The notes: generated from the letters alone by a model not told the origin. 64,000 bases of DNA from Acidovorax sp. NB1 (GCF_005405905.1 NZ_BJHU01000021.1:434001-498000); one strand, 5' to 3'. Shown: positions 6,796 through 16,966, counted from the stretch's first letter. Program-made: numbers and translations.

Positions 6796-8013
6796 ATGAA
6801 CTACGAACAACTCGAAATCCCGAACGGCGTGCCCGTGAAGATGTGGACCAACGGCGTGCCCGTGGAAGAAGACGCCAAGAACCAGCTGCGCAACATTGCT
6901 CGCCTGCCCATCGTGTTCAAGCACGTGGCGGCGATGCCCGATGTGCACCTCGGGATCGGCGCGACCATCGGCTCGGTGGTGCCCACCCTCAAGGCCATCA
7001 TCCCTGCTGCGGTGGGGGTGGACCTGGGGTGCGGAATGATGGCGTGCAAAACCACGCTGACCGCGAGCGATCTGCCGGACAACCTGTCTGGCGTGCGCAC
7101 CGCCATTGAACGCGCCGTGCCCGTGGGGATGACCCCCAAGCGCTTTGGCCGCGACAAGGGAAGCTGGGACACGCCGCCTGCAGAAACCGACCGCGCCTGG
7201 GCCGCGCTGGTGGATGAGTTCGATGAGATTTGCGAAGCGCATCCGCGCATCAAGAACACGAACAACTACAAGCACCTGGGAACGCTCGGAACGGGCAACC
7301 ACTTCATCGAAATCTGCCTGGACGAACACCAGAGCGTGTGGGTGATGCTGCACTCCGGCTCGCGCGGTGTGGGGAACGCCATCGGCACCCACTTCATCGA
7401 GCTGGCCAAGAAAGACGCCGAGATGAACCAGCGCAACCTGCCCGATAAAGACCTGGCGTATTTTGAAGAAGGCGCGCAGTACTTTGGCGACTACGTGAAG
7501 GCCGTGGGGTGGGCGCAGAAATTCGCCGCCGCCAACCGCGAAGTGATGATGGGCCGCGTGATTGCCGCGCTGCGCAAGGTGATCACCAAGCCGTTCGAGA
7601 CGCACATTGAGGCGGTGAACTGCCACCACAACTACGTGCAGCGCGAAACGCACTTCGGGCAGGACGTGTTCGTGACCCGCAAGGGCGCAGTGAGTGCTGA
7701 GCAAGGCAAGCTGGGAATCATCCCAGGGAGCATGGGGGCCAAGAGCTTCATCGTGCGCGGAAAAGGCAACCCCGAGAGCTTCAACAGCTGCAGCCACGGC
7801 GCGGGCCGAACGATGAGCCGCACCAAGGCCAAGAAGCTGTTCACCGTGGAAGACCAGATCAAGGCGACCGAAGGCGTGGAATGCCGAAAGGATGCCGATG
7901 TGATTGACGAGATCCCGATGGCGTACAAGAACATCGACGCGGTGATGGCGGCGCAGGAGGATCTGGTGGAGGTGGTTTACACGCTCAAGCAGGTGGTGTG
8001 TGTGAAGGGGTAG
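6796..8013 (+). CDS. rtcB: RNA-splicing ligase RtcB (3'-phosphate RNA ligase)
   Basis: A GTP- and Mn-dependent ligase that joins RNA 2',3'-cyclic-phosphate or 3'-phosphate ends to 5'-OH ends, repairing broken tRNA or rRNA. At 405 residues it is close to E. coli RtcB. Active-site motifs are complete: GVDLGCG (74-80, with metal ligands D76 and C79), GTGNHFIE (165-172, H168), HSGSRG (186-191, H186), NCHHNYV (275-281) and CSHGAGR (332-338), whose H334 corresponds to the guanylylated histidine. It is the third gene of the sigma-54-controlled operon and is followed by rtcA. Confidence 0.97.
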   Translation: MNYEQLEIPNGVPVKMWTNGVPVEEDAKNQLRNIARLPIVFKHVAAMPDVHLGIGATIGSVVPTLKAIIPAAVGVDLGCGMMACKTTLTASDLPDNLSGVRTAIERAVPVGMTPKRFGRDKGSWDTPPAETDRAWAALVDEFDEICEAHPRIKNTNNYKHLGTLGTGNHFIEICLDEHQSVWVMLHSGSRGVGNAIGTHFIELAKKDAEMNQRNLPDKDLAYFEEGAQYFGDYVKAVGWAQKFAAANREVMMGRVIAALRKVITKPFETHIEAVNCHHNYVQRETHFGQDVFVTRKGAVSAEQGKLGIIPGSMGAKSFIVRGKGNPESFNSCSHGAGRTMSRTKAKKLFTVEDQIKATEGVECRKDADVIDEIPMAYKNIDAVMAAQEDLVEVVYTLKQVVCVKG

Positions 8014-8050
8014 CCCCGTGCGGCGCTGAGGACAGCGTCGCACCATTTAC

Positions 8051-8103
8051 TATATTTTTGATAGCTACCAGCGCTTAACCATCAGGCGCAGGAGCCATTT
8101 TTC
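8051..8103 (+). repeat. Dispersed AGCGCTT repeat, copy between rtcB and rtcA
   Basis: This member of the short repeat family in this window shows the pattern ATAGCT-N3-AGCGCTT...CCATCAGGCGC...GCCATTTTT. It fills most of the rtcB-rtcA gap. Its AGGAG (8090-8094) sits 9 bases before the rtcA ATG, so the repeat appears to supply the ribosome binding site. Confidence 0.75.
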
Positions 8104-9234
8104 ATGCAAAAAGAACAACAAGAAATGCTGCACTCCGCCCACCCGGTGGAGCCGCACATGCGCGCCCAGGTGATGCAGGAGCTGCAGCGGATCACCCTCG
8201 ACGGCTCCACTGGCGAGGGTGGCGGCCAAATCCTGCGTACCGGGCTGGCGCTTGCCATGGTCACGGGTCGGCCGCTGCACATCACCCGCATCCGCGCCGG
8301 GCGCACTAAGCCGGGCCTCATGCGCCAGCACCTGGCCTGTGTGCAGGCGGCCGCCGCCGTATGCGGCGGGCAGGCGGAGGGCGCCGAGCTGGGGTCGCAA
8401 ACGCTGGTATTCACACCGGGTGCGGTGCGCGCGGGCGACTACCAGTTTCAGATCGCCACAGCGGGCAGCTGCCTGCTGGTGCTGCAGACCGTGCTGCCCG
8501 CGCTGATGCTGGCCGATGGCGAGAGCCGCGTGCAGCTTTCGGGTGGCACACACAATCCAATGGCACCGCCGTTTGATTTTCTGGAGCGGGCCTTTGCGCC
8601 GCTGGTGCGGCGGCTGGGCGTGGGGCTGGAGCTGCAATTGCAGCGGCGCGGTTTTTACCCCGCCGGGGGCGGCGAGCTGGTGGCGCGCATTGCGCCCTCA
8701 GCGCAGCCGCTCACGCCCGTGGATGCAAGGGAGCGCGGGGCATTGCTGAACGCCTATGGCGAAGCGCTGGTGCCGGGCCTGGCGCGCAACATTGCCACGC
8801 GGGAGCTGGAGGCGCTGGGCCAGCGCATGGGCTGGACGTTTGAGGGCGGCCAGTTGCGCCAACCGCCCACGCGCCAGAACGAAGGGCCGGGCAATGCGCT
8901 GATCGCCACGCTGGAATACGAGCAGGTGATCGAGGTGTTCTGCCAGCTGGGCGAACGCCACCTGTCGGCCGAGCAGGTGGCCAAGCGGCTGGTGGACGAG
9001 GTGCGCGGCTACCAGCGCAGCACGGGCGCCCTGGGCCCGCACCTGGCTGATCAGTGGATGCTGCCGCTGGCCCTGGCGGTGTGGCGCAGTGGGCAGGCCG
9101 CCAGCTACACCTGCAGCGAGGTGACGCAGCACACGGCCACCAACGCGCAGACGATTGCGCTCGGGCTGCCGGTGCGTGTACAGATCACGCCCGTGGAACG
9201 CGCCATGCAGGTGGAGATCCTGCCCGCACCCTAA
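8104..9234 (+). CDS. rtcA: RNA 3'-terminal phosphate cyclase RtcA
   Basis: An ATP-dependent enzyme that converts RNA 3'-phosphate ends into 2',3'-cyclic phosphates through an adenylylated histidine, making substrates for RtcB. Family motifs are clear: [16 protein letters not shown] near the N-terminus, [14 protein letters not shown] in the middle, and HTATNAQT, whose H343 is the probable nucleophile. At 376 residues it is longer than usual (~340) because of an N-terminal extension of about 25 residues before the first conserved strand. The ATG at 8104 has AGGAG upstream; ATGs at 8125 and 8161 are alternatives that would remove the extension. It is the last gene of the operon. Confidence 0.95.
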   Translation: MQKEQQEMLHSAHPVEPHMRAQVMQELQRITLDGSTGEGGGQILRTGLALAMVTGRPLHITRIRAGRTKPGLMRQHLACVQAAAAVCGGQAEGAELGSQTLVFTPGAVRAGDYQFQIATAGSCLLVLQTVLPALMLADGESRVQLSGGTHNPMAPPFDFLERAFAPLVRRLGVGLELQLQRRGFYPAGGGELVARIAPSAQPLTPVDARERGALLNAYGEALVPGLARNIATRELEALGQRMGWTFEGGQLRQPPTRQNEGPGNALIATLEYEQVIEVFCQLGERHLSAEQVAKRLVDEVRGYQRSTGALGPHLADQWMLPLALAVWRSGQAASYTCSEVTQHTATNAQTIALGLPVRVQITPVERAMQVEILPAP

Positions 9235-9275
9235 GAGCCTGTTTGCGATCTCGCAGAGGATCGCACACAGGTTCT
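9234..9275 (+). terminator. Long hairpin after rtcA, possible terminator
   Basis: Two 17-base arms, AGAGCCTGTTTGCGATC and GATCGCACACAGGTTCT, pair with one mismatch and one G-U pair around an 8-base loop, starting at the last base of the rtcA stop codon. No T-run follows, so it could be a Rho-dependent end, an mRNA 3'-stabilising hairpin or simply an inverted repeat. Confidence 0.4.
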
Positions 9276-9404
9276 GACAGGGCGGCCAAGCACCTGGATC
9301 AACGTCCTGGCTATATCCATATCACCAGGGCTGTAGAACAACTGGTTCAGAATGCGCCTCACATCCTTCCCCTTGGACCCACCCGACATTTCACAGGAGA
9401 CGCC

Positions 9405-10322
9405 ATGAAAGTTGACAACATTCTGCAGACCATCGGCAACACGCCCCACGTGCGCATCAACCGCCTGTTTGGCCCTGCCGCCAGCGTGTGGGTGAAGTCC
9501 GAGCGCAGCAACCCAGGCGGCTCCATCAAGGACCGCATTGCGCTGTCGATGGTGGAAGACGCGGAAAAGTCCGGCGCACTGAAACCCGGCGGCACCATCA
9601 TCGAGCCGACCAGCGGCAACACCGGCATCGGCCTGGCGCTGGTAGCGGCGGTCAAGGGCTACAAGCTGATTCTGGTGATGCCCGACAGCATGAGCATCGA
9701 ACGCCGCCGCCTGATGCTGGCCTATGGCGCGCAGTTTGACCTGACCCCGCGCGAGAAGGGAATGAAGGGCGCGATTGCCCGTGCGCAGGAGCTGCAGGCG
9801 CAGACGCCCGGATCGTGGATCCCCCAGCAGTTCGAGAACCCCGCCAACATCGACATCCATGTGCGCACCACGGCACAGGAGATCCTGGCGGACTTCCCCG
9901 AGGGCATCGACGTGCTGATCACGGGCGTGGGCACGGGCGGCCACATCACAGGCGTTGCCAAGGTGCTCAAGGCGAAGTTCCCCCAGCTGAAGGTGTTTGC
10001 GGTCGAGCCCACGGCCTCGCCCGTGATCTCGGGCGGCCAGCCTTCGCCCCACCCGATCCAGGGCATTGGCGCAGGCTTCATCCCCAAGAACCTGGACACC
10101 AGCCTGCTCGACGGCGTGATCCAGGTCGATGCCGAACCCGCGCGCGAATTTGCGCGCCGCGCAGCGCGCGAAGAGGGCCTGCTGGTGGGTATCTCGTCGG
10201 GCGCCACGCTGGCGGCCATTGCCCAAAAGCTGCCCGAGCTGCCTGCGGGCGCCAAGGTGCTGGGCTTCAACTACGACACGGGCGAGCGCTACCTGTCGGT
10301 GGAAGGTTTCCTGCCTGCCTGA
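9405..10322 (+). CDS. cysK: Cysteine synthase A (O-acetylserine sulfhydrylase)
   Basis: A PLP-dependent enzyme that makes L-cysteine from O-acetylserine and sulfide. The 305-residue protein has the PLP lysine in [10 protein letters not shown] (K42), the substrate loop [11 protein letters not shown], the phosphate-binding [10 protein letters not shown], and the C-terminal SSGATLAA block, all typical of the CysK/CysM fold. The sequence type and length fit CysK better than CysM. The frame is open well upstream of 9405, but this ATG has a ribosome site (CAGGAGACGCC) and begins exactly at the family N-terminus. A rho-independent terminator follows at 10423. Confidence 0.93.
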   Translation: MKVDNILQTIGNTPHVRINRLFGPAASVWVKSERSNPGGSIKDRIALSMVEDAEKSGALKPGGTIIEPTSGNTGIGLALVAAVKGYKLILVMPDSMSIERRRLMLAYGAQFDLTPREKGMKGAIARAQELQAQTPGSWIPQQFENPANIDIHVRTTAQEILADFPEGIDVLITGVGTGGHITGVAKVLKAKFPQLKVFAVEPTASPVISGGQPSPHPIQGIGAGFIPKNLDTSLLDGVIQVDAEPAREFARRAAREEGLLVGISSGATLAAIAQKLPELPAGAKVLGFNYDTGERYLSVEGFLPA

Positions 10323-10335
10323 GGGCAGAAAATAC

Positions 10336-10400
10336 AAGCAAAAAAGGCCGTTTGCGCGCGACCATCAAGCGCTTAAAGCTACTTAATTGATAGCATTCAA
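10336..10400 (-). repeat. Dispersed AGCGCTT repeat, copy after cysK
   Basis: Read on the minus strand this is GCTTTAAGCGCTTGATGG followed by CGCGCGCAAACGGCC and a T-run, closely matching the copy at 46635. It lies between the cysK stop and the cysK terminator. Confidence 0.7.
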
Positions 10401-10422
10401 GCTTTGACAGCTTGCGCCCCAA

Positions 10423-10451
10423 GGCCCGCCGCCCGGCGGGCCTTTTGTCTT
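10423..10451 (+). terminator. Rho-independent terminator of cysK
   Basis: GGCCCGCC-GCCC-GGCGGGCC, a perfect 8-bp stem, is followed by TTTTGTCTT. It is about 100 bases after the cysK stop and before the next gene's leader. Confidence 0.88.
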
Positions 10452-10534
10452 GGCACTGGTCAGCGGGTCCACCCCGGTAAAATCATGGCCCCACGACTTT
10501 GCAAGCCGCCCGATAACCACGGGCCCGCAAGACC

Positions 10535-12253
10535 ATGATCCGACTCTCCGAAATCCGGCTGCCCTTCACCGTGGCCGAAGCCCCCGAGGCACCCCTGCGC
10601 GCCGCTGCCGCCAAGATCTTGGGCCTGGCAGACACCGACATTGCCCACCTGCACGTCTTCAAGCGCAGCTTTGATGCACGCAAGGTAGACCTGCTGGCCG
10701 TCTACATCGTGGACGTGACATTGGCCCAACCCGCACGCGAAGCCGCGCTGCTGGCCCAGTTTGCAGGCAACCCACACATCCAGCCCACGCCCGACATGGC
10801 CTGGCACCCCGTGGGCCAGGCACCTGCCGACCTGCCCCTGCGCCCCGTGGTGGTGGGCTTTGGGCCCTGCGGCATTTTTGCGGCGCTGGTGCTGGCGCAA
10901 ATGGGCTTCAAGCCCATCGTGCTGGAGCGCGGCAAGACCGTGCGCGAACGTACCAAGGACACCTGGGGCCTGTGGCGCAAGCGCGAGCTGCATGCCGAAA
11001 GCAACGTGCAGTTTGGCGAAGGTGGCGCCGGCACGTTCAGCGACGGCAAGCTCTACAGCCAGATCAAGGACCCGCGCCACCTGGGCCGCAAGGTGATGAA
11101 CGAGTTCGTCAAAGCCGGTGCGCCCGAAGAAATCCTGTATGTCGCCCACCCGCACATCGGTACCTTCAAGCTGGTGAAGGTGGTGGAAAACCTGCGCGAG
11201 CAGATCATTGCGCTGGGCGGCGAGATCCGCTTTGAGCAGCGCGTGACGGATGTGGTCATCGAAGGCACAGGCGGTGCGCGCCACCTGCGCGGCCTCAAGG
11301 TGCTGAACCAGGCCACGGGCGAGACGACTGAGCTGCGCGCCGACCATGTGGTGATGGCGCTGGGCCACAGCTCGCGCGACACCTTTGCCATGCTGTACCA
11401 GCGCGGCGTGGCCATGGAGGCCAAGCCTTTTTCCATCGGTTTCCGCATCGAGCACCCGCAGGGCGTCATCGACCGCGCCCGCTGGGGCCGCCACGCGGGC
11501 CACCCGCTGCTGGGCGCAGCCGACTACAAGCTGGTGCACCACGCCGCCAATGGCCGCGCGGTGTACAGCTTCTGCATGTGCCCCGGCGGCACCGTGGTGG
11601 CCGCCACCAGCGAGCCCCACCGCGTGGTGACCAACGGCATGAGCCAGTATTCGCGCAACGAGCGCAATGCCAACGCGGGCATGGTGGTGGGCATCGACCC
11701 CCGCGACTACCCGCAGGACGCGCAGGCGTTTGAAACCCACCTGGGCCAGACCTATGGCGTGGAGGCGCTGCCGGCCGGGCAGTTCCATCCCCTGTCGGGC
11801 AGCGTGCTGCAGCGCCAGCTCGAATCCAACGCCTTTGTGCTGGGCGGGCGCGACTACAGTGCGCCGGGCCAGTTGGTGGGCGAGTTCATCGCGGGCAAGC
11901 CTTCGACCCAGCTGGGCAGCGTGGAGCCCTCGTACAAGCCCGGCGTGGCGCTGGGCGATTTGCACGCCGCCCTGCCCGGCTACGCCATTGAGGCACTGCG
12001 CGAGGCCCTGCCCGTGTTCGGCCGCAAGATCAAGGGCTTTGACATGCACGACGCCGTGCTGACGGGCGTGGAAACACGCACCTCGTCGCCGCTCAAGATC
12101 GGGCGCGGCGAGAACCTGCAAAGTCTGAACACGCCGGGCCTGTACCCGGCGGGCGAAGGCGCCAGCTATGCGGGCGGCATTCTGTCGGCCGGGGTGGATG
12201 GCATCAAGGTGGGCGAGGCCGTGGCGCGCAGCCTGCTCGGCACCGCCGCATGA
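10535..12253 (+). CDS. FAD-dependent dehydrogenase (COG2509 type)
   Basis: A cytoplasmic flavoprotein of 572 residues. The N-terminal ~95 residues form a separate small domain, followed by a dinucleotide-binding fold beginning VVVGFGPCGIFAALV (a GxGxxG variant). Further conserved blocks are SNVQFGEGGAGTFSDGKLY and, near the C-terminus, LYPAGEGASYAGGI, which closes the FAD site. These features match the uncharacterised FAD-dependent dehydrogenase family COG2509, widespread in bacteria. The physiological substrate is not known. The stop overlaps the start of the next gene (ATGA), so the two are translationally coupled. Confidence 0.88.
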   Translation: MIRLSEIRLPFTVAEAPEAPLRAAAAKILGLADTDIAHLHVFKRSFDARKVDLLAVYIVDVTLAQPAREAALLAQFAGNPHIQPTPDMAWHPVGQAPADLPLRPVVVGFGPCGIFAALVLAQMGFKPIVLERGKTVRERTKDTWGLWRKRELHAESNVQFGEGGAGTFSDGKLYSQIKDPRHLGRKVMNEFVKAGAPEEILYVAHPHIGTFKLVKVVENLREQIIALGGEIRFEQRVTDVVIEGTGGARHLRGLKVLNQATGETTELRADHVVMALGHSSRDTFAMLYQRGVAMEAKPFSIGFRIEHPQGVIDRARWGRHAGHPLLGAADYKLVHHAANGRAVYSFCMCPGGTVVAATSEPHRVVTNGMSQYSRNERNANAGMVVGIDPRDYPQDAQAFETHLGQTYGVEALPAGQFHPLSGSVLQRQLESNAFVLGGRDYSAPGQLVGEFIAGKPSTQLGSVEPSYKPGVALGDLHAALPGYAIEALREALPVFGRKIKGFDMHDAVLTGVETRTSSPLKIGRGENLQSLNTPGLYPAGEGASYAGGILSAGVDGIKVGEAVARSLLGTAA

Positions 12254-12792
12254 TGCGGGCGCCCAGCCTGCCGCAGTTTGCAGCGGCGGCCCTGGCCATG
12301 GCCGCCGTGGTGCTGGCGTCCAACATCCTCGTCCAGTTCCCGCTCAATGACTGGCTCACCTGGGGCGCCATCACCTACCCGGTGGCCTTTCTGGTGAGCG
12401 AGCTGGTGAACCGCGCCCACGGCCCGCAGCAGGCGCGGCGGGTGGCGTGGGTGGGGTTTGCGGTGGCGGTGGCGGCCTCGCTGGTGCTGGCGCCGGTGCG
12501 CATTGCCATCGCGTCGGGCACCGCGTTTTTGCTCTCGCAGTGGCTGGACATCAGCGTGTTCCACCGCCTGCGCCACGGCACCTGGTGGCGCGCGCCGCTG
12601 GTGGCCACGCTGCTCGCAGCGGTGCTGGACACCGCCGTGTTCTGGAGCATTGCGTTTGCAGGCACCAGCGACCCGTGGATCACCTGGGCACTGGGTGACC
12701 TCGCGGTGAAGCTGGGGCTGGGCGTGGCGCTGCTGCTGCCGTTTCGCCTGCTCATCGGCAGCCGACTGGCTTCGCCCCGCCGCACGGCCTGA
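12250..12792 (+). CDS. VUT/YhhQ-family queuosine precursor transporter
   Basis: A small inner-membrane protein of 180 residues with five to six hydrophobic segments. The N-terminal SNILVQFPLNDWLTWGA and TYPVAFLVSELVNRA are signatures of the VUT (DUF165/YhhQ) family, whose characterised E. coli member imports queuine precursors (preQ0/preQ1). It overlaps the upstream FAD dehydrogenase by 4 bases. No other queuosine gene is visible here, so the substrate is taken from the family only. Confidence 0.83.
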   Translation: MMRAPSLPQFAAAALAMAAVVLASNILVQFPLNDWLTWGAITYPVAFLVSELVNRAHGPQQARRVAWVGFAVAVAASLVLAPVRIAIASGTAFLLSQWLDISVFHRLRHGTWWRAPLVATLLAAVLDTAVFWSIAFAGTSDPWITWALGDLAVKLGLGVALLLPFRLLIGSRLASPRRTA

Positions 12793-12822
12793 GCCGCGGG
12801 GCGCCCCTCTGCTTTTCGCTTC

Positions 12823-14166
12823 TTACTTGCGCTGCAAAAAGTCCACGGCCAGCGCGGCCAAGCTGCGTGCGCCGGTGGGCAGCTGGTCTTCGTCAATGTC
12901 GAACAACGCAGAGTGGTTGGGCGGGGCCTTGGCAAACTCCTTGCCCTTGGGCGGCGCGCCCAGGAAGTAGAAGAAGCCCGGCACAACCTTCTGGAACTCC
13001 GAGAAGTCCTCCGACCCTGCGACCTTGGGGATCACCATGGTCTTGCCGCCCATGGCCAGGTTCAGCGCGGGCAGCGAGGCCTGCGTGAGTTGCGCGGGGT
13101 TGGTGGTCACGGGGTAGGCCACAGGGCCAAAACGCACGCTGGCCTTGGCGCCGCTGGCGGCGGCGATCGACTCGGCCGTGGTAGTGATGCGCTTGAGCGC
13201 TTCCTGGCGCATGTCTTCGTCGAAGGTGCGCAGCGTGCCCATCATTTCCACCTTGTCGGGGATGATGTTGTAGCGCGTGCCACCCTGGATCTGGCCGATG
13301 GTGACCACGGCCGGTTCCTGGCTGATGTTGAGCTGGCGGCTCACCACGGTCTGCAGGCCCATCACCACCTGGCTGGCGGCTACGATGGGGTCGATGGTGG
13401 CCCAGGGCGACGAGCCATGGCCGCCGCGCCCTTCCACATGGATGGTGATGTTGTCCGACCCGGCCATCAGCGGGCCGCTGCGGTAGCCCACCACGCCACC
13501 AGGCAGGTTGGAGGTGATGTGCAGGCCGTAGATGGCCTGCACGTCCTTGAGCGCACCGGCTTCGATCATGGCCTTGGCGCCGAAGCTGGGCACCTTGCCG
13601 TTGGCATCAGGCTCCACCGGCGCGCCCTCTTCGGCGGGCTGGAAGATGAACTTCACCGTGCCGGGCAGCTGGGCCTTCATGCCCGCCAGCACCTCGGCCG
13701 CGCCCATCAGCATGGCGGTGTGGGCGTCGTGGCCGCAGGCGTGCATCACGGGCACTTCCTTGCCCAGGTAGTTGGCCTTGGCCTTGCTGGCAAACGGCAG
13801 GCCGGTGTTCTCCAGCACCGGCAGCGCGTCCATGTCGGCGCGCAGGGCCACCACCTTGCCGGGCAGGCCGCCCTTGAGCGTGCCCACCACGCCGGTGCCG
13901 CCCACGCCGGTCTGCACTTCCATGCCCAGCTTCTTCAGGTGCTCGGCCACGAGCTTGGCGGTGCGCACTTCCTGGCCCGAGAGTTCGGGGTGGGAATGGA
14001 TGTCGCGGCGCCAGTTGACCATCTTGGGCGCCACGGCCATCACGGCAGCGTCGATGGCCTGCAGGCCGGCGGCATCCAGCGCCTGGGCCTGGGCCGACGA
14101 GACAAAAGTCAGCCCGCTGGCGACGAGGCTGGCGGCAAGCGCAATGGCAGAAAGGGGTTTGTGCAT
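12823..14166 (-). CDS. Periplasmic M20 amidohydrolase (hippurate/IAA-amino-acid hydrolase type)
   Basis: A zinc/manganese-type M20D amidohydrolase of 447 residues that probably cleaves N-acyl or N-carbamoyl amino acids. The N-terminus is a signal peptide ending SSAQAQA. Catalytic motifs are RRDIHSHPELSGQE, ALRADMDALP, and MHACGHDAHTAM with the metal cysteine and histidines, followed by FQPAEEGAP. The presence of a signal peptide suggests periplasmic action, which is less common than the cytoplasmic forms. It is divergent from a GlxA-type regulator, a probable controller. The substrate is inferred from the family only. Confidence 0.88.
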   Translation of the reverse strand: MHKPLSAIALAASLVASGLTFVSSAQAQALDAAGLQAIDAAVMAVAPKMVNWRRDIHSHPELSGQEVRTAKLVAEHLKKLGMEVQTGVGGTGVVGTLKGGLPGKVVALRADMDALPVLENTGLPFASKAKANYLGKEVPVMHACGHDAHTAMLMGAAEVLAGMKAQLPGTVKFIFQPAEEGAPVEPDANGKVPSFGAKAMIEAGALKDVQAIYGLHITSNLPGGVVGYRSGPLMAGSDNITIHVEGRGGHGSSPWATIDPIVAASQVVMGLQTVVSRQLNISQEPAVVTIGQIQGGTRYNIIPDKVEMMGTLRTFDEDMRQEALKRITTTAESIAAASGAKASVRFGPVAYPVTTNPAQLTQASLPALNLAMGGKTMVIPKVAGSEDFSEFQKVVPGFFYFLGAPPKGKEFAKAPPNHSALFDIDEDQLPTGARSLAALAVDFLQRK

Positions 14167-14266
14167 GGGCAGATCCGTAGGGAGTAAGCAGCCTCAAGGG
14201 CCTGGGTGGGGGAAGCGAAATGCACGTTCATGCTAAAAGCCGCCCGTGCCTTCATGACAAGCGAAA

Positions 14267-15373
14267 ATGGCCATCCACAGAGCCAATATCGCCATGCCAC
14301 CGTCCCTTTTGTCCTTGCCCTCAGCCACCGCGAAGCCCCCGGTGTTCCGCGTGGACATCCCGCTGCTGCCCGAGTCGGCCGTGGGCAGTGCCTTGCAGTT
14401 CATCGACCTGCTGCGCGGCGCCAACCTGCTGGCCAGCCAGCGCCAAGGCGCGCAGGCACCGCGCCTGGCCTGGCGCCTGCTGGATGCCGAGGGCCTGCCC
14501 CTGGCGCCGCTGCCTGGCCCCCTGGCGGCCTACACCACACCCGATGAGCAGGCCACGGGCCCCGCGCCCGCCCATGCCCTGCTCATCCCCTCGTTCCACG
14601 CACCAGACATCCCGGGCATCCGTGCGGTGGCAGCCCGCCACCAGGCGCTGTCGCGCCAGCTGGGCATCGCGCTCGACGCAGGCCAGAAACTGCTCACCGT
14701 GGGCAACGGCGCCTGGCTAGCTGCGCAAAGCGGGCGGCTGAACGGGCGCCAGGCCTGCCTGCCCTGGTTCTACGTCGCCGGGTTTGAGCGGGACTTCCCG
14801 GGCATCGGCCACAGCCTGGGCCAGGACCTGTCGGAAGACGGACCCTGGCTGAGCTGCGCACTGCCCAGCAGCGTGAACCTGCTGGTCATGGCCCTGGCAC
14901 GCCATGCGCTGGGGCCAGAGCTGGGGACCGCCTGCGAAACCGTGATGGCCCCGGACCACCAGCGTGCCCGCGCGGCGCTGCAGGCCAACGCGCAGCAGCA
15001 CATCCCCGCCACGCGCGACAGCGCACTGGCCCGTGCCATCGCCTGGATGGAGGCCCACCTCGACGAGCCCTACTCACTGGCCCGGCTGGCCGAGGCCGCA
15101 TCGGTGAGCACGCGCACCTTGCTGCGGCACTTTCAGCAGGAGCTGTCACAGTCGCCCCTGGACCACCTGCACAGCCTGCGCTGCGCACGCGCCCGGGTGA
15201 TGCTGGAGGTGACGCTGGAGAGCGTGCCTAGCATTGCCGTGGCCTGCGGCTATGCGGACCCGGCGGCATTCAGGCGCATTTTTGTGCGCTACACGGGCAT
15301 GGCGCCCGCCGAGTACCGCAAGCGCCATGCGCTGCGCGCGCCGCGCAGGCGCTGGCGGGTGGATGTGAAGTAG
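14267..15373 (+). CDS. GlxA-type AraC-family transcriptional regulator
   Basis: A 368-residue regulator with an N-terminal DJ-1/PfpI-like domain (about residues 25-210) and a C-terminal AraC-type double helix-turn-helix. The DNA-binding end contains LARLAEAASVSTRTLLRHFQ and a second helix-turn-helix ending in YADPAAFRRIFVRYTG, the normal AraC signature. The layout matches GlxA/FtrA-like amidase-domain regulators. It starts 100 bases from the divergent M20 amidohydrolase, which may be its target. An ATG at 14294 is an alternative start. Confidence 0.85.
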   Translation: MAIHRANIAMPPSLLSLPSATAKPPVFRVDIPLLPESAVGSALQFIDLLRGANLLASQRQGAQAPRLAWRLLDAEGLPLAPLPGPLAAYTTPDEQATGPAPAHALLIPSFHAPDIPGIRAVAARHQALSRQLGIALDAGQKLLTVGNGAWLAAQSGRLNGRQACLPWFYVAGFERDFPGIGHSLGQDLSEDGPWLSCALPSSVNLLVMALARHALGPELGTACETVMAPDHQRARAALQANAQQHIPATRDSALARAIAWMEAHLDEPYSLARLAEAASVSTRTLLRHFQQELSQSPLDHLHSLRCARARVMLEVTLESVPSIAVACGYADPAAFRRIFVRYTGMAPAEYRKRHALRAPRRRWRVDVK

Positions 15374-15394
15374 CGGAACGCCCCTGCGCCCAGC

Positions 15395-16966
15395 TCAGCG
15401 CAGCGCGTTGCCAGCGGGCAGGCGGAACGCCTCCACCAGCTCGGCCAGCTGCTGCGCCTGCACGCGCAGGCCCTGCGCGGCGGCAGAGGATTCCTCCACC
15501 AGCGCCGCGTTCTGCTGCGTCATCTGGTCGAGCTGCGACACCGCCTCGCCCACCTGGCTCAGGCCCGTGGTCTGCTCACGGGCAGCGGTGCTGATCTCGC
15601 CAATGATGGTGGCCACCTGCTGCACGGACTGAACAATCTCGCCCATGGTGCCGCCTGCAGCGTGGACCAGCTGCGTGCCCTCGTCCACCTGCCGCACGCT
15701 GTCGCTGATCAGTCCGCCGATCTCCTTGGCCGCCGTGGCAGAGCGCTGGGCCAGGTTGCGCACCTCACTGGCCACCACCGCAAAGCCCCGCCCCTGCTCA
15801 CCGGCACGGGCGGCTTCCACGGCGGCATTCAGCGCGAGGATGTTGGTCTGGAACGCAATGCCATCGATCACGCTGGTGATGTCGGCAATGCGGCGCGATG
15901 ACAAGGCAATGCCATCCATGGTGCCCACCACGCGGTCCACCGCCTCGCGCCCGCGCTGGGCGACGTTGCTGGCACCGGCGGCCAGGGTGCTGGCCTGCGC
16001 GGCGGCGTCGGCACTGTGGCGCACGGTGGCCAGCAGCTCTTCCATGCTGGCAGCGATTTCTTCGAGGTTGGAGGCCGTGTGTTCGGTGCGGGCCGACAGG
16101 TCGCTGTTGCCTGCTGCGATCTCGCTGCTGGCCCCGGCCACCGAGGTGCTGGCCTGGCGCATGCCCACCACCAGCCCCGCCAGACGGGCCTGCATGCCAC
16201 CCAGGCGCGACAGCAGCGCCTGCAGCTCGTCGCGGTTGCCTGCACTCTGTGCGGGGATGGCGGAGGTGAGGTCACCGTCGGCAATGCGGTCCGTCACCTC
16301 CGACGCCTGGGCCAGCGGCTGCAGGATGGAACGCGACAGCCACCATGCGCAGGCCAGGCTCAGCAGCAGCCCCACCACCGAGCCTGCCACCAGCAGGGTG
16401 ATGCCCTGGCGCTCACTGCTGGCGGCGGCATCGCGGGCCTGGGCCACGCGCTGGCGCTGGAATTCGGCCAGCTTGTTCACGGCCGCCGCATAGGCATCGG
16501 CCGCCGGGCGCAACTGGTTGGCAATGGCGTCTGCAGGCAGGGCCTCGCCCGCCTTGCGGCGCTTCACCAGGTCGTCGCGCACCGTACGAAAGCCGTTGCC
16601 CGCCTTGTCGATGGCGTCGAACAGTGCCTGGGATTCAGGGTCTGCGGCCAACTCATCCAGGCGCTTGCGCACCTCGGACGAACGGGCGGAGGTGGTTTTG
16701 CGGTCCGCATCGATGCGCGCGGCGTAGGCAGGGTTGTTGTCGATTTCCAGCAGCGTCTCGGCACGCGCCGAGCTGAGCACAACGATGGCGTGCAGCTCGC
16801 GCGCGAGCAGCGCACGTTCGGAGGACGCGCCGCCCAGATCGTCCGCAATGTCCTGCAGCCCCGCCAGCCGCCAGATGCCCACGGCCGCCGACAGGGACAT
16901 GACGAGGCAGACCACACCAAAGGCCAGGGCCAGGCGGACGGCAACACGTGCGTGGGAGATGGACAT
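15395..16966 (-). CDS. Methyl-accepting chemotaxis protein
   Basis: A membrane chemoreceptor of 523 residues. The first transmembrane helix is near residues 8-31 and the second near 185-210, enclosing a ~150-residue helical periplasmic sensor of the four-helix-bundle type. A HAMP segment and a long cytoplasmic coiled coil follow. The highly conserved hairpin tip contains [20 protein letters not shown] and [19 protein letters not shown], where CheA and CheW bind. The C-terminus lacks the NWETF-type pentapeptide for CheR docking. The ATG at 16966 was chosen because the 26 residues encoded upstream look non-coding and the membrane helix begins soon after it. The ligand is unknown. Confidence 0.9.
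   Translation of the reverse strand: MSISHARVAVRLALAFGVVCLVMSLSAAVGIWRLAGLQDIADDLGGASSERALLARELHAIVVLSSARAETLLEIDNNPAYAARIDADRKTTSARSSEVRKRLDELAADPESQALFDAIDKAGNGFRTVRDDLVKRRKAGEALPADAIANQLRPAADAYAAAVNKLAEFQRQRVAQARDAAASSERQGITLLVAGSVVGLLLSLACAWWLSRSILQPLAQASEVTDRIADGDLTSAIPAQSAGNRDELQALLSRLGGMQARLAGLVVGMRQASTSVAGASSEIAAGNSDLSARTEHTASNLEEIAASMEELLATVRHSADAAAQASTLAAGASNVAQRGREAVDRVVGTMDGIALSSRRIADITSVIDGIAFQTNILALNAAVEAARAGEQGRGFAVVASEVRNLAQRSATAAKEIGGLISDSVRQVDEGTQLVHAAGGTMGEIVQSVQQVATIIGEISTAAREQTTGLSQVGEAVSQLDQMTQQNAALVEESSAAAQGLRVQAQQLAELVEAFRLPAGNALR

Noticed and set aside
12913..14187. 424-residue frame opposite the M20 amidohydrolase
   Set aside because: Antisense shadow with no domain; the M20 enzyme has a signal peptide and all metal motifs.
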